A stretch of 5,686 bases of DNA from Nitrospirota bacterium (GTDB taxonomy: Bacteria; Nitrospirota; Nitrospiria; Nitrospirales; Nitrospiraceae), in contig JAIBHQ010000072.1 of NCBI GenBank assembly GCA_020028595.1, positions 1-5,686 on the forward strand. The letters are read 5' to 3'. A program made the position numbers and the translations under genes. The notes under the pieces were generated by a model that saw only the letters and a program-made list of their open reading frames with translations, searched no databases and was not told where the DNA came from. Shown piece by piece: positions 1 to 5,686 of this stretch. Position 1 is the stretch's first letter. Each line of letters begins with the position of its first letter.

Positions 1-955
1 GGCGCCGGTTGGCGGCCAGGCCATCGACAAGACCGGCGTGCCGCTGCCGCCGGACACGCTGGCGCTGGCCAAACAGAGCGACGCCGTGATGCTCGGCGCC
101 GTCGGCGGACCCAAGTGGGAAGGGCTGGACTACAACATCAGGCCCGAGCGGGCGCTGCTCGGCCTCAGGGAGCAGTTGGGGCTCTATGCGAATCTCCGCC
201 CGGCCAAATTGTATTCCATGCTGGCCGATGCCTCGACGCTCAAGCGGGAGGTGGTCGAAGGGATCGACATTCTGGTGGTGCGCGAACTGACGGGCGGCAT
301 CTATTTCGGCAAGCCGAAGGGCATCGAGAAGATTCCGGGCGGCGAGCGGGGGTTCAATACCGAGGTCTATACGACCGAGGAAATCCGGCGCATTGCGATC
401 GTGGCGTTTGAAGCGGCGCGGAAGCGGCGGAAGAAGGTCATGTCCGTGGACAAGGCCAATGTGCTCGAATCGTCCGAACTGTGGCGCCGCGTGGTGATCG
501 ACGTCCATAAACAGTATCCGGACATCGAACTGAGCCATATCTACGTGGACAATTGCGCGATGCAGCTGGTCCGCAATCCCAAACAGTTCGACGTGATGGT
601 GACCACCAATATGTTTGGCGATATCCTGAGCGACGAAGCGGCGATGCTGACGGGCTCGATCGGGATGCTGCCGTCGGCCAGCATCGGCGCCAAGACCGGC
701 ATGTACGAGCCGATCCATGGCAGCGCGCCTGATATTGCGGGGAAGAACATCGCCAATCCCATTGCCACCATCGCCTCGGCGGCCATGATGCTGTCCTACG
801 CATTCAAGTTGGACAAGGAAGCGGAGGCGATCGAGCGGGCGATTGTGGCGACGCTCGAGCAGGGTTATCGAACGAAGGAAATCCACACGCCGGGCATGAC
901 GCTGGTCGGCACCAAAGAAATGGGCGCGGCGATCCTGAAGAACCTCAAGGGCTAG
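1..955 (+). CDS. leuB: 3-isopropylmalate dehydrogenase LeuB, 5'-truncated by window edge
   Basis: This enzyme oxidatively decarboxylates (2R,3S)-3-isopropylmalate with NAD+ in leucine biosynthesis and acts in the cytoplasm as a dimer. The frame is open from the window edge, with the first whole codon at nt 2, to TAG at 953-955, giving 317 visible residues. Family length is about 355-360, so roughly 40 N-terminal residues lie upstream. Visible family motifs, numbered from the first visible residue, are GGQAID near the N-terminus, [14 protein letters not shown] (28-41), the substrate-binding LRPAKLY (65-71), [14 protein letters not shown] (94-107), DKANVL with its conserved Lys (150-155), VDNCAMQLV (182-190), FGDILSDEA with two metal-binding Asp (205-213), and the nucleotide-binding [10 protein letters not shown] (240-249). 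Asp-Ile in that last motif is the NAD-preferring form. A GTG at nt 38 is internal and not the start. The gene is intact as far as seen. A hairpin repeat begins 3 nt after the stop codon. Confidence 0.97.
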   Translation, partial: APVGGQAIDKTGVPLPPDTLALAKQSDAVMLGAVGGPKWEGLDYNIRPERALLGLREQLGLYANLRPAKLYSMLADASTLKREVVEGIDILVVRELTGGIYFGKPKGIEKIPGGERGFNTEVYTTEEIRRIAIVAFEAARKRRKKVMSVDKANVLESSELWRRVVIDVHKQYPDIELSHIYVDNCAMQLVRNPKQFDVMVTTNMFGDILSDEAAMLTGSIGMLPSASIGAKTGMYEPIHGSAPDIAGKNIANPIATIASAAMMLSYAFKLDKEAEAIERAIVATLEQGYRTKEIHTPGMTLVGTKEMGAAILKNLKG

Positions 956-958
956 GAA

Positions 959-1027
959 AGCCATCAGCAGTCAGCGCTCAGCTGTCAGTCCGGATTCGGA
1001 GCTGAAAGCTGATGGCTGATAGCTCAG
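959..1027. repeat. Heptamer-built imperfect inverted repeat between leuB and the NHL gene
   Basis: Positions 959-986 read as four consecutive in-phase heptamers of the form AGCnnTC. Positions 1000-1027 read as four heptamers close to RGCTGAW, the last one degenerate. The arms 959-983 and 1000-1024 are complementary at 20 of 25 positions without gaps, around a loop that contains a second small palindrome (TCCG, GATT, CGGA at 989-1000). The stem starts 3 nt after the leuB stop codon and its right arm contains the ATG at 1012. No T-tract follows, so it is not a canonical intrinsic terminator. It could be a dispersed intergenic repeat, an mRNA-stabilising or attenuating hairpin, or a structure that hides the downstream start. 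I recall similar GCTGATA-type repeats between genes in several environmental bacterial genomes, but could not check this. Confidence 0.8.
998..1001 (+). promoter_or_regulatory. Candidate ribosome binding site for the NHL ATG at 1012
   Basis: GGAG lies 10 nt before the ATG at 1012, which is acceptable but slightly long spacing. It sits at the junction of the loop and right arm of the inverted repeat, so it and the start codon could be masked when the hairpin folds. A competing site, AGGA at 1026-1029, lies 9 nt before an in-frame GTG at 1039 outside the repeat. Confidence 0.45.
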
Positions 1028-2238
1028 GACACAATGCCGTGAAAGATCAATTGCTCGACATGAGGACTATCACGACGGTGGCCGGCACGGGTGAACCGGG
1101 CTACTCAGGCGACAACGGTTCGGCTGTCGGGGCGCGCCTGAACGAGCCGAAAAGCCTGGCCCTGGGCCCCAACGGTATCCTCTATATAGCCGACGCGGAA
1201 AACCATGTGATTCGGAAGGTGGATCTCGCGAGCGGCCTGATCGCGACGGTGGCTGGGCGTCCGGAGAATGACAATAGAGACAGCGGGCCGGCAAAAGTTC
1301 ATGCACCGGAGGAAGACGAAGATCCCCTGGCAGATCCGCCCTCCGGCAAGGCTGAAAAATTCGTACAACTGTCCGATGTGAGCGGCACAGTCCGCTATGT
1401 CGTCGGGACCGGTAAAAGCGGCCGGTTTGGGGGCGACGGCGGTCCGGCGACGCAGGCGACATTGAATTTTCCCGGTGCGGTGGCGGTGGATGGACGGGGA
1501 AATCTCTATATTGCCGACACGATGAACCATCGCATCCGGAAGGTGGACGCGGCCACCGGCATGATCTCGACGATTGCCGGAACCGGCCAGCATCGCTGCT
1601 CGGGTGACGGTGGTCCGGCGACCGCGGCGACGTTGAATGAGCCGGCCGCTCTCGCGGTGGACGGTCGTGGAAACCTGTACATTGCCGATCAGAGCAACAA
1701 CCGGGTGCGTAAAGTAGACTTGACTACCGGCATCATGACGACTGTCGCGGGCACCGGCGAAACTGGTTATATGGGCGATGGGATGCCGGCGACTGAGGCG
1801 GGGGTCTCCGGGCCCAGCGGGTTGACGCTTGGCCCCGACGGGGATCTGTATATTGCCGATACGTTCAGCGGCCGCATCCGCCGGGTCGATCCGGCGACGG
1901 GCATCATCAGCACGGTCGCCGGCGACGGGGGCGAGTACCGGTTCTCCGGTCTGCCCAACGAATTTTCGACCAGCCTGTCCCGTCCTTACGGGATCGCGCT
2001 GGATCGGGCCGGGAATCTCTTGATCACGGATTCGGACAGCCATCTGATCCGGCGCTGGGACCGGAAGAAAAAAATCATCACGCGCATGGCCGGCAGCGGC
2101 CAGGCACAGTTCGGCGGCGACGGCGGCGATCCGCTTGCCGGCAGCCTCAATTACCCGTTCGGGGTGGTGGTGGATGAGGCGGGGAACGTGTATATTGCGG
2201 ATACGTTTAACCATCGGGTCCGCCTGATTGCCGCATGA
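1012..2238 (+). CDS. NHL-repeat beta-propeller protein, function unknown
   Basis: The 408-residue product is six NHL-type repeats of 57-58 residues (residues 19-75, 126-183, 184-240, 241-297, 298-354, 355-408). Each follows the pattern TVAGTG, then GDGGPAT, LNxPxG(V/L)AVD, GNLYIAD, NHRIRKVD and a closing TG. This is expected to fold as a six-bladed propeller. NHL propellers usually bind protein, peptide, glycan or RNA partners; no catalytic motif is visible and the ligand is unknown. There is no signal peptide, lipobox or membrane segment, so a cytoplasmic location is inferred. Repeat 5 is the most diverged. Residues 76-125 form an insert with an acidic PEEDEDPLADPP stretch. The start is uncertain: ATG 1012 (GGAG 10 nt upstream) lies inside an inverted repeat, whereas GTG 1039 (AGGA 9 nt upstream) and ATG 1060 lie outside it. 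All three keep every repeat. The gene sits between two biosynthetic genes and is flanked on both sides by heptamer hairpins, so it may be a later arrival or separately controlled. Confidence 0.9.
   Translation: MADSSGHNAVKDQLLDMRTITTVAGTGEPGYSGDNGSAVGARLNEPKSLALGPNGILYIADAENHVIRKVDLASGLIATVAGRPENDNRDSGPAKVHAPEEDEDPLADPPSGKAEKFVQLSDVSGTVRYVVGTGKSGRFGGDGGPATQATLNFPGAVAVDGRGNLYIADTMNHRIRKVDAATGMISTIAGTGQHRCSGDGGPATAATLNEPAALAVDGRGNLYIADQSNNRVRKVDLTTGIMTTVAGTGETGYMGDGMPATEAGVSGPSGLTLGPDGDLYIADTFSGRIRRVDPATGIISTVAGDGGEYRFSGLPNEFSTSLSRPYGIALDRAGNLLITDSDSHLIRRWDRKKKIITRMAGSGQAQFGGDGGDPLAGSLNYPFGVVVDEAGNVYIADTFNHRVRLIAA
1026..1029 (+). promoter_or_regulatory. Alternative ribosome binding site for the NHL GTG at 1039
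   Basis: AGGA lies 9 nt before the in-frame GTG at 1039. Starting there would shorten the protein by nine residues, all of which precede the first NHL repeat, and would place initiation just outside the inverted repeat. It is listed because it bears directly on start choice; sequence alone does not settle it. Confidence 0.35.
1066..2235 (+). repeat. Six coding tandem NHL repeats (57-58 codons each)
   Basis: The coding units run 1066-1236, 1387-1560, 1561-1731, 1732-1902, 1903-2073 and 2074-2235. Units two to four are most alike; the fifth has lost the GDGGPAT and NHRIRKVD signatures, and the sixth ends at the stop codon. The array is interrupted only by the segment 1237-1386. Codons differ between units even where the protein is identical, for example in the YIAD segments, so the duplications are old and under protein-level selection rather than a recent slippage array. 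Confidence 0.85.
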
Positions 2239-2253
2239 CGCGGCAACCAGCGA

Positions 2254-2338
2254 AGTAAAAAGTGAAAAGTAAAAGGTAAAAAGTAAATTCAAACGAAACA
2301 CTGCCGAACCTTTAACTTTTCACCTTTCACTTTTAACT
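2254..2338. repeat. AT-rich heptamer-built imperfect inverted repeat upstream of asd
   Basis: Positions 2254-2288 read as five in-phase heptamers close to RGTRAAA, and 2311-2338 as four in-phase heptamers TTTMACY, which is the same word on the other strand. Arms 2254-2283 and 2309-2338 are complementary at 24 of 30 positions without gaps, around a 25-nt loop. The right arm ends 13 nt before the asd ATG. Most of this 113-nt gap (2239-2351) is this element; I see no convincing -35/-10 pair in it. The purine-rich left arm and T-rich right arm could form a weak hairpin in mRNA, but there is no GC-rich stem with a T-tract, so I do not call a terminator. The composition contrasts sharply with the GC-rich genes on both sides. 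Confidence 0.82.
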
Positions 2339-2351
2339 GGACGAGTAAGTC

Positions 2352-3365
2352 ATGCTGAAGAAGAAGCAAAGCTACACCGTGGCTGTCGTCGGGGCGACCG
2401 GCGCGGTCGGCACCGAGATGATCGAGGTGCTTGAGGAACGGAAGTTCCCGGTGGGGAAGCTCGTGCCGCTGGCCTCGTCGCGCTCGGCCGGTGGCACGGT
2501 CACGTTCCACGGGCAGGACATTCCCATCCAGGCGCTCCAGAAAGACTCGTTTGAAGGGGTGGACATCGCCCTGTTCTCGGCCGGCACCGACGTGAGCCGC
2601 GAGTACGCGCCGATTGCGGCCAAGGCCGGCACGGTGGTCATCGATAACAGTGCGGCGTGGCGCATGGATAAGGATGTGCCGCTCATCGTGCCGGAGGTCA
2701 ATCCGCACGATGTCCCGCACCACAAGGGCATCATCGCCAACCCCAACTGTTCGACGATCCAGATGGTGGTGGCCTTGAAGCCGCTGCACGACGCTGCGCG
2801 CATCCGGCGCGTCGTCGTGACGACGTTCCAATCCGTCTCGGGCACGGGCAGGGAGGCGATGGACGAGCTGATGGAAGAGTGCAAGGATCTGCTTGGTTTT
2901 AAGGAGCCGACGCCCAGGGTCTATCCCTATCAGATCGCATTCAACTGCCTGCCGCACATCGATGAGTTTTTGCCGAGCGGGTATACCAAGGAAGAAATGA
3001 AAATGTTGCACGAAACCAGAAAGATCATGGGGGACTCGACGATCCAGGTGACCGCGACCACGGTCCGGGTGCCGGTCTATGTCGGTCACTCCGAGGCGGT
3101 GAACATTGAAACCGAGAAAAAGCTGTCGGCCAACGAGGCGCGGGCCATTCTCTCGACCGCGCCGGGCGTGCTGCTGTACGACGATCCGGCCCATCAGATT
3201 TACCCCACGCCGCTGGACGCGGCCGGCAAGGATGAGGTGTATGTCGGACGGATCAGGGAAGACGAGTCCATCCAGAACGGGCTCAATCTCTGGGTCGTGG
3301 CCGACAATCTTCGGAAGGGCGCGGCGCTCAACGCCGTCCAGATCGCCGAGCTGCTGATCAAGTGA
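2352..3365 (+). CDS. asd: Aspartate-semialdehyde dehydrogenase
   Basis: Asd reduces aspartyl-4-phosphate to aspartate 4-semialdehyde with NADPH, at the branch leading to lysine and diaminopimelate, methionine and threonine. It is a cytoplasmic homodimer. At 337 residues it has the normal length of the shorter bacterial class. Visible features are the Rossmann loop GATGAVG (14-20), the cofactor-contacting SSRSAGG (42-48), FSAGTDVS (75-82), NSAAWRM (99-105), the active-site NPNCSTIQ with catalytic Cys133 (130-137), TFQSVSGTG with Gln160 (158-166), NCLPHID (198-204), RVPVYVGHSE with Arg239 and His246 (239-248), and the C-terminal ADNLRKGAA (317-325). The start is well fixed: an in-frame TAA at 2346-2348 lies one codon upstream of the preceding GTC. 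The RBS is weak (GGACGAG at 2339-2345). It heads a tight cluster with DUF2905, spoIID and queA, and the AT-rich hairpin just upstream may affect its expression. Confidence 0.98.
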   Translation: MLKKKQSYTVAVVGATGAVGTEMIEVLEERKFPVGKLVPLASSRSAGGTVTFHGQDIPIQALQKDSFEGVDIALFSAGTDVSREYAPIAAKAGTVVIDNSAAWRMDKDVPLIVPEVNPHDVPHHKGIIANPNCSTIQMVVALKPLHDAARIRRVVVTTFQSVSGTGREAMDELMEECKDLLGFKEPTPRVYPYQIAFNCLPHIDEFLPSGYTKEEMKMLHETRKIMGDSTIQVTATTVRVPVYVGHSEAVNIETEKKLSANEARAILSTAPGVLLYDDPAHQIYPTPLDAAGKDEVYVGRIREDESIQNGLNLWVVADNLRKGAALNAVQIAELLIK

Positions 3366-3372
3366 GTCTGCC

Positions 3373-3636
3373 GTGCTTGTGCCTGAGTGGAACGGACTGG
3401 GGAAAGCGCTGATTCTGGCCGGCGGGCTTCTCGCGCTGGCCGGTGTGGCGATCCTCCTGGTCGAGAAGAATGCAGGTTCTGGCGGGCTGTTGAGCCAATG
3501 GCTGGGATGGTTCGGCAAATTACCCGGCGATATCTCCGTCAAGCGAGACGGCTTCAGTTTTTATTTTCCGCTGACCACGAGCATTCTGATCAGTGTCGTG
3601 CTGAGTCTGCTGGTGTATTTTCTGTCGAAACGGTGA
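3373..3636 (+). CDS. DUF2905 family small membrane protein
   Basis: The 87-residue protein has two predicted membrane helices (about residues 11-31 and 65-85) joined by a loop. It carries the DUF2905 signature GKLPGDI (48-54), followed by a charged VKRDGF and then FYFPLTTSILIS (63-74). Its function is unknown in any organism I can recall. DUF2905 proteins are usually about 65-75 residues; this one is slightly longer because of the N-terminal MLVPEWNGLG and the linker EKNAGSGGLLSQW between the helices. The GTG start is 7 nt after the asd stop with only a weak GAG-type RBS (3364-3366); an in-frame GTG at 3379 is an alternative. The stop is 2 nt before the SpoIID ATG, which suggests translational coupling. 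From memory, the DUF2905-spoIID-queA order recurs in several phyla, so the small protein may share an envelope-related role with SpoIID; this is inference. Confidence 0.9.
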   Translation: MLVPEWNGLGKALILAGGLLALAGVAILLVEKNAGSGGLLSQWLGWFGKLPGDISVKRDGFSFYFPLTTSILISVVLSLLVYFLSKR

Positions 3637-3638
3637 CC

Positions 3639-4790
3639 ATGCCGCCAGTTGTTCTTGCCTTCTGGGCGATGCTCTTTCTTCTCTTTCCGGACACAAGTTT
3701 TGCCGACGATATGATGCGCGTCCTGCTGATGCAGGACTCTCAGCGGGTGGAAGTCTCCGCCGAGCGTGGGGTCACCGTTCAGATGCCGAACGGGGACACG
3801 CGGGTATTCGCGGGGTCCGTTGTGGCCAGGCCATCGGCGGGCGGCCTGACATTGAACGGGGAACGGGCGCCGGCTGAGTCCGTGACCATCCGGAGCCGCG
3901 GTGGCGATCTGACCGTGACGAACGGCGGTAACGGGACCGGCGAGCTCAAGCCGCTGATCGTCGGCGGCAGCCTGAAAATTCTGGTCCGCGGCAATGGGTT
4001 GCTTCTCGTGAACGACGTGGACCTGGAGGAATACATCAAGGGCGTCGTGCCGGCCGAAATGTCTCCGGGCTGGCATCCGGAGGCGCTCAAGGCCCAGGCG
4101 GTCGTCGCGCGGACCTATGCCCTCTACCAACGGATGCTGAACAAGTCACGCGAGTACGATCTCGTCGCCACGGTGCAGGATCAGGTCTACCAGGGGCGCC
4201 AGGGTGTGGATCATCGTGTGCAGGAGGCCGTGGAGTCCACGCGCGGGATTGCCGTGGCCCATCAGAACGCGCCGATCTACGCGGCCTTTTCGTCCACGGC
4301 GGCCGGCCCCACCGAAGATGCCGTGAATGTCTGGTCCAAGGACCTGCCCTACTTGAAAGGCGTGGATTGTCCCTTCGATGTGAACGCGCCACGTTATCAA
4401 TGGCGCGCCGTTCTCAAGGTGCAGGACTTGGAAAACACTTTCCGACGGCAGGGTGTGGATGTGGGCGCCATCGCCAGCCTGACACCCTTTGCCTACAGCA
4501 AGGCCGGGCGGGTGACCAAGCTCCGGATTCTTCACTCACGCGGCGAACTGATTCTGCGCGGCGAGGACTTCCGCCGTCTGATCGGCTATTCCGTGATCCT
4601 CAGCACGCAGTTCGATGTGGAATCCATGGGATGGGAGATTGCCCTCTCCGGGCGCGGGTCCGGCCATGCCGTCGGTCTCTGCCAGTGGGGAGCCAAGGAA
4701 ATGGCCGAGCACGGCTATCCCTACACGACCATCCTGGCCTACTACTTTCCCGGTACAGAACTCAGGCGCACCTCGTCCCTCTCCCGCTAA
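3639..4790 (+). CDS. SpoIID/LytB-domain protein, predicted exported peptidoglycan-acting enzyme
   Basis: The 383-residue product carries the SpoIID domain, known in Bacillus SpoIID as a lytic transglycosylase cutting glycan strands that lack stem peptides, and in LytB as an amidase enhancer. An N-terminal hydrophobic stretch (4-17) ending in TSFA-DD suggests signal-peptidase cleavage near residue 22-23, although the n-region lacks Lys/Arg. After a beta-rich region (25-115) comes the domain core DLEEYIKGVVPAEM (128-141), where Glu140 matches the catalytic Glu of SpoIID, then EALKAQAVVARTYAL (148-162) and the C-terminal GRGSGHAVGLCQWGA (338-352) with YYFPGTEL (368-375). The His/Cys positions that bind zinc in some SpoIID proteins appear replaced: the expected HSTxGG segment reads SSTAAG (218-223), leaving only Cys244 nearby. 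Start ATG 3639 is 2 nt after the upstream stop; GTG 3633 in frame is an alternative. Its stop overlaps the queA ATG. The name reflects the domain; sporulation is not implied. Confidence 0.92.
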   Translation: MPPVVLAFWAMLFLLFPDTSFADDMMRVLLMQDSQRVEVSAERGVTVQMPNGDTRVFAGSVVARPSAGGLTLNGERAPAESVTIRSRGGDLTVTNGGNGTGELKPLIVGGSLKILVRGNGLLLVNDVDLEEYIKGVVPAEMSPGWHPEALKAQAVVARTYALYQRMLNKSREYDLVATVQDQVYQGRQGVDHRVQEAVESTRGIAVAHQNAPIYAAFSSTAAGPTEDAVNVWSKDLPYLKGVDCPFDVNAPRYQWRAVLKVQDLENTFRRQGVDVGAIASLTPFAYSKAGRVTKLRILHSRGELILRGEDFRRLIGYSVILSTQFDVESMGWEIALSGRGSGHAVGLCQWGAKEMAEHGYPYTTILAYYFPGTELRRTSSLSR

Positions 4791-5686
4791 TGCTCCTCTC
4801 TGAGTTCGATTTTTCGTTCGATCCCTCGCTGATTGCAGACCATCCGATTGAACCTCGCGATCAGGCGCGTCTCCTGGTCGTGCCGAAAGGCGGAGGTGCC
4901 TGCACGCATCGTCACGTGGCAGACTTGCCCAAGTTTCTCAACGCCAAAGATCTGATAGTCGTGAACGATACGAAGGTTTTGCCGGCCCGGCTCAGCGGGC
5001 GCAAGCAGCCGGGCGGCGGTCACGTCGAGCTGGTCCTGGTCAGGCCGGCCAAACCTAATCAGCCGGATCAGTGGGAAGTCCTGTGCAAAGGAACAAAGCC
5101 TGGTCAGGCCATCGAGTTGGACGGCGGCGCGACCGCGACGGTGGTGGAGCAGGGAGCCGGTGGAATCATCATGAAGTTTTCCTCGTCCGTGCCGGCGTTG
5201 CTGGAGAAGATCGGCCGGATGCCCCTGCCGCCCTATATCAAGCGCGATCCCAACGAGCAGGATCGTATTTGGTATCAGACGCTGTTTGCGCGTGAGGCCG
5301 GCGCGATCGCGGCGCCGACCGCCGGGCTCCATTTTACAGAGCGGTTGATGGCTGCGCTGAAAGACAAAGGCGTACGAACGGCCATAGTGACACTGCACGT
5401 CGGGCCTGCGACATTCCGGCCGGTGACGGCCGGGCGGATTGACGAGCATCGGATGGGCACCGAGTGGGCGGAGCTTTCACCTCAAACGGCGGCGGCCATC
5501 AATGAGACCAAAAAGTCTGGCGGGCGCGTCGTGGCGGTGGGGACCACAGTCGTCCGGACTCTGGAGGCGGCCGCTTCCTCTGATGGAACCGTCAAGCCGA
5601 TGAGGGGAGACGTCGGACTCTTCATCACGCCTGGCTATCAGTTTAAGGTCGTGGATGTGCTGATGACGAATTTTCACTTGCCGAAA
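4790..5686 (+). CDS. queA: S-adenosylmethionine:tRNA ribosyltransferase-isomerase QueA, 3'-truncated by window edge
   Basis: QueA transfers and isomerises the ribosyl part of S-adenosylmethionine onto 7-aminomethyl-7-deazaguanine at tRNA position 34, giving epoxyqueuosine; it is cytoplasmic. The ATG shares its A with the SpoIID stop (TAATG at 4788-4792), and the frame stays open for 299 codons to the last base. Family length is about 340-350, so roughly 45 C-terminal residues are missing. Visible motifs are LSEFDF (3-8), IEPRDQARLLV (20-30), LIVVNDTKVLPARLSGRK (55-72), GRMPLPPYIKR (142-152), YQTLFAREAGAIAAPTAGLHFT (162-183, read as two adjacent blocks), VTLHVGPATFRPV (200-212), DEHRMGTEW (218-226), GGRVVAVGTTVVRTLE (244-259), FITPGY (278-283) and LMTNFHLPK (291-299). 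No Shine-Dalgarno is evident, so translation probably depends on coupling to spoIID. From memory, tgt commonly follows queA. Confidence 0.97.
   Translation, partial: MLLSEFDFSFDPSLIADHPIEPRDQARLLVVPKGGGACTHRHVADLPKFLNAKDLIVVNDTKVLPARLSGRKQPGGGHVELVLVRPAKPNQPDQWEVLCKGTKPGQAIELDGGATATVVEQGAGGIIMKFSSSVPALLEKIGRMPLPPYIKRDPNEQDRIWYQTLFAREAGAIAAPTAGLHFTERLMAALKDKGVRTAIVTLHVGPATFRPVTAGRIDEHRMGTEWAELSPQTAAAINETKKSGGRVVAVGTTVVRTLEAAASSDGTVKPMRGDVGLFITPGYQFKVVDVLMTNFHLPK

Noticed and set aside
38..40. GTG at 38 as the leuB start
   Set aside because: The frame is open further upstream to the window edge and encodes the family-typical GGQAID segment, so the real start is outside the window.
956..1027. 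CRISPR-like or riboswitch element
   Set aside because: The repeat unit is only 7 bp with no spacers, and no known riboswitch core is recognisable in this short gap.
1846..1862. AT-rich TATATTGCC words resembling -10 boxes inside the NHL gene
   Set aside because: They recur because they encode the repeated YIAD residues; no matching -35 element or downstream gene start is present.
1105..2301. A 398-codon minus-strand open frame across the NHL gene
   Set aside because: It mirrors the NHL repeats, so its apparent internal repetition is inherited from the sense strand. The plus-strand protein has textbook NHL motifs.
2254..2338. Intrinsic terminator after the NHL gene
   Set aside because: The stem is AT-rich and imperfect with a 25-nt loop, and no T-tract follows the right arm. 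It fits a heptamer inverted repeat better.
2289..3542. A 417-codon open frame on the minus strand across asd
   Set aside because: It is antisense to the clearly conserved asd gene, is rich in Arg/His/Asp as expected from the complement of GC-rich codons, and shows no family motif. It begins in DUF2905 and ends in the AT-rich repeat, crossing real gene boundaries.
3387..3638. Upstream in-frame extension of the SpoIID frame (84 codons)
   Set aside because: It overlaps the DUF2905 gene in another frame, and the extension reads as low-complexity Arg/Gly-rich sequence. The signal-peptide-like N-terminus begins at ATG 3639.

Overview
The window is a high-GC bacterial segment read entirely on the + strand. 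It holds six protein-coding genes, the first and last cut by the window edges: leuB (3' part), an NHL-repeat beta-propeller gene, asd, a small DUF2905 membrane-protein gene, a SpoIID/LytB-domain gene, and queA (5' part). Protein sequence and gene order suggest a Gram-negative, probably non-sporulating bacterium, with Nitrospirota (Nitrospira-like) as my best guess. That assignment is from memory and was not tested by a search.

Layout. Positions 1-955 encode LeuB (leucine biosynthesis). After a 56-nt gap, 1012-2238 encode a predicted soluble propeller protein of six 57-58-residue NHL repeats with an acidic insert after the first. A 113-nt AT-rich gap follows. Positions 2352-3365 encode Asd, the branch-point enzyme for Lys/Met/Thr and diaminopimelate. 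DUF2905 (3373-3636), spoIID-like (3639-4790) and queA (4790 to the window end) follow with gaps of 7 nt, 2 nt and a 1-nt overlap, so asd-queA looks like one tightly packed, translationally coupled transcription unit. Its themes are cell-wall precursor supply (Asd to DAP), glycan-strand processing at the envelope (SpoIID domain), and tRNA queuosine modification (QueA). From memory, DUF2905-spoIID-queA often lies downstream of ruvCAB and upstream of tgt/yajC/sec genes in other phyla; here asd occupies the ruvB position.

The least ordinary signal is intergenic. Both gaps around the NHL gene hold a long imperfect inverted repeat whose arms are in-phase tandem heptamers. The first is built on an AGCnnTC / RGCTGAW word, the second on an RGTRAAA / TTTMACY word. 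The sequences differ but the architecture is the same: four or five heptamers, a 13-22-nt spacer, then four inverted heptamers. The first overlaps the likely NHL start codon. I see no CRISPR array, transposase, tRNA/rRNA, riboswitch or clear intrinsic terminator, and no convincing new multi-gene system. The heptamer hairpins and the NHL gene they bracket are the parts worth a second look.
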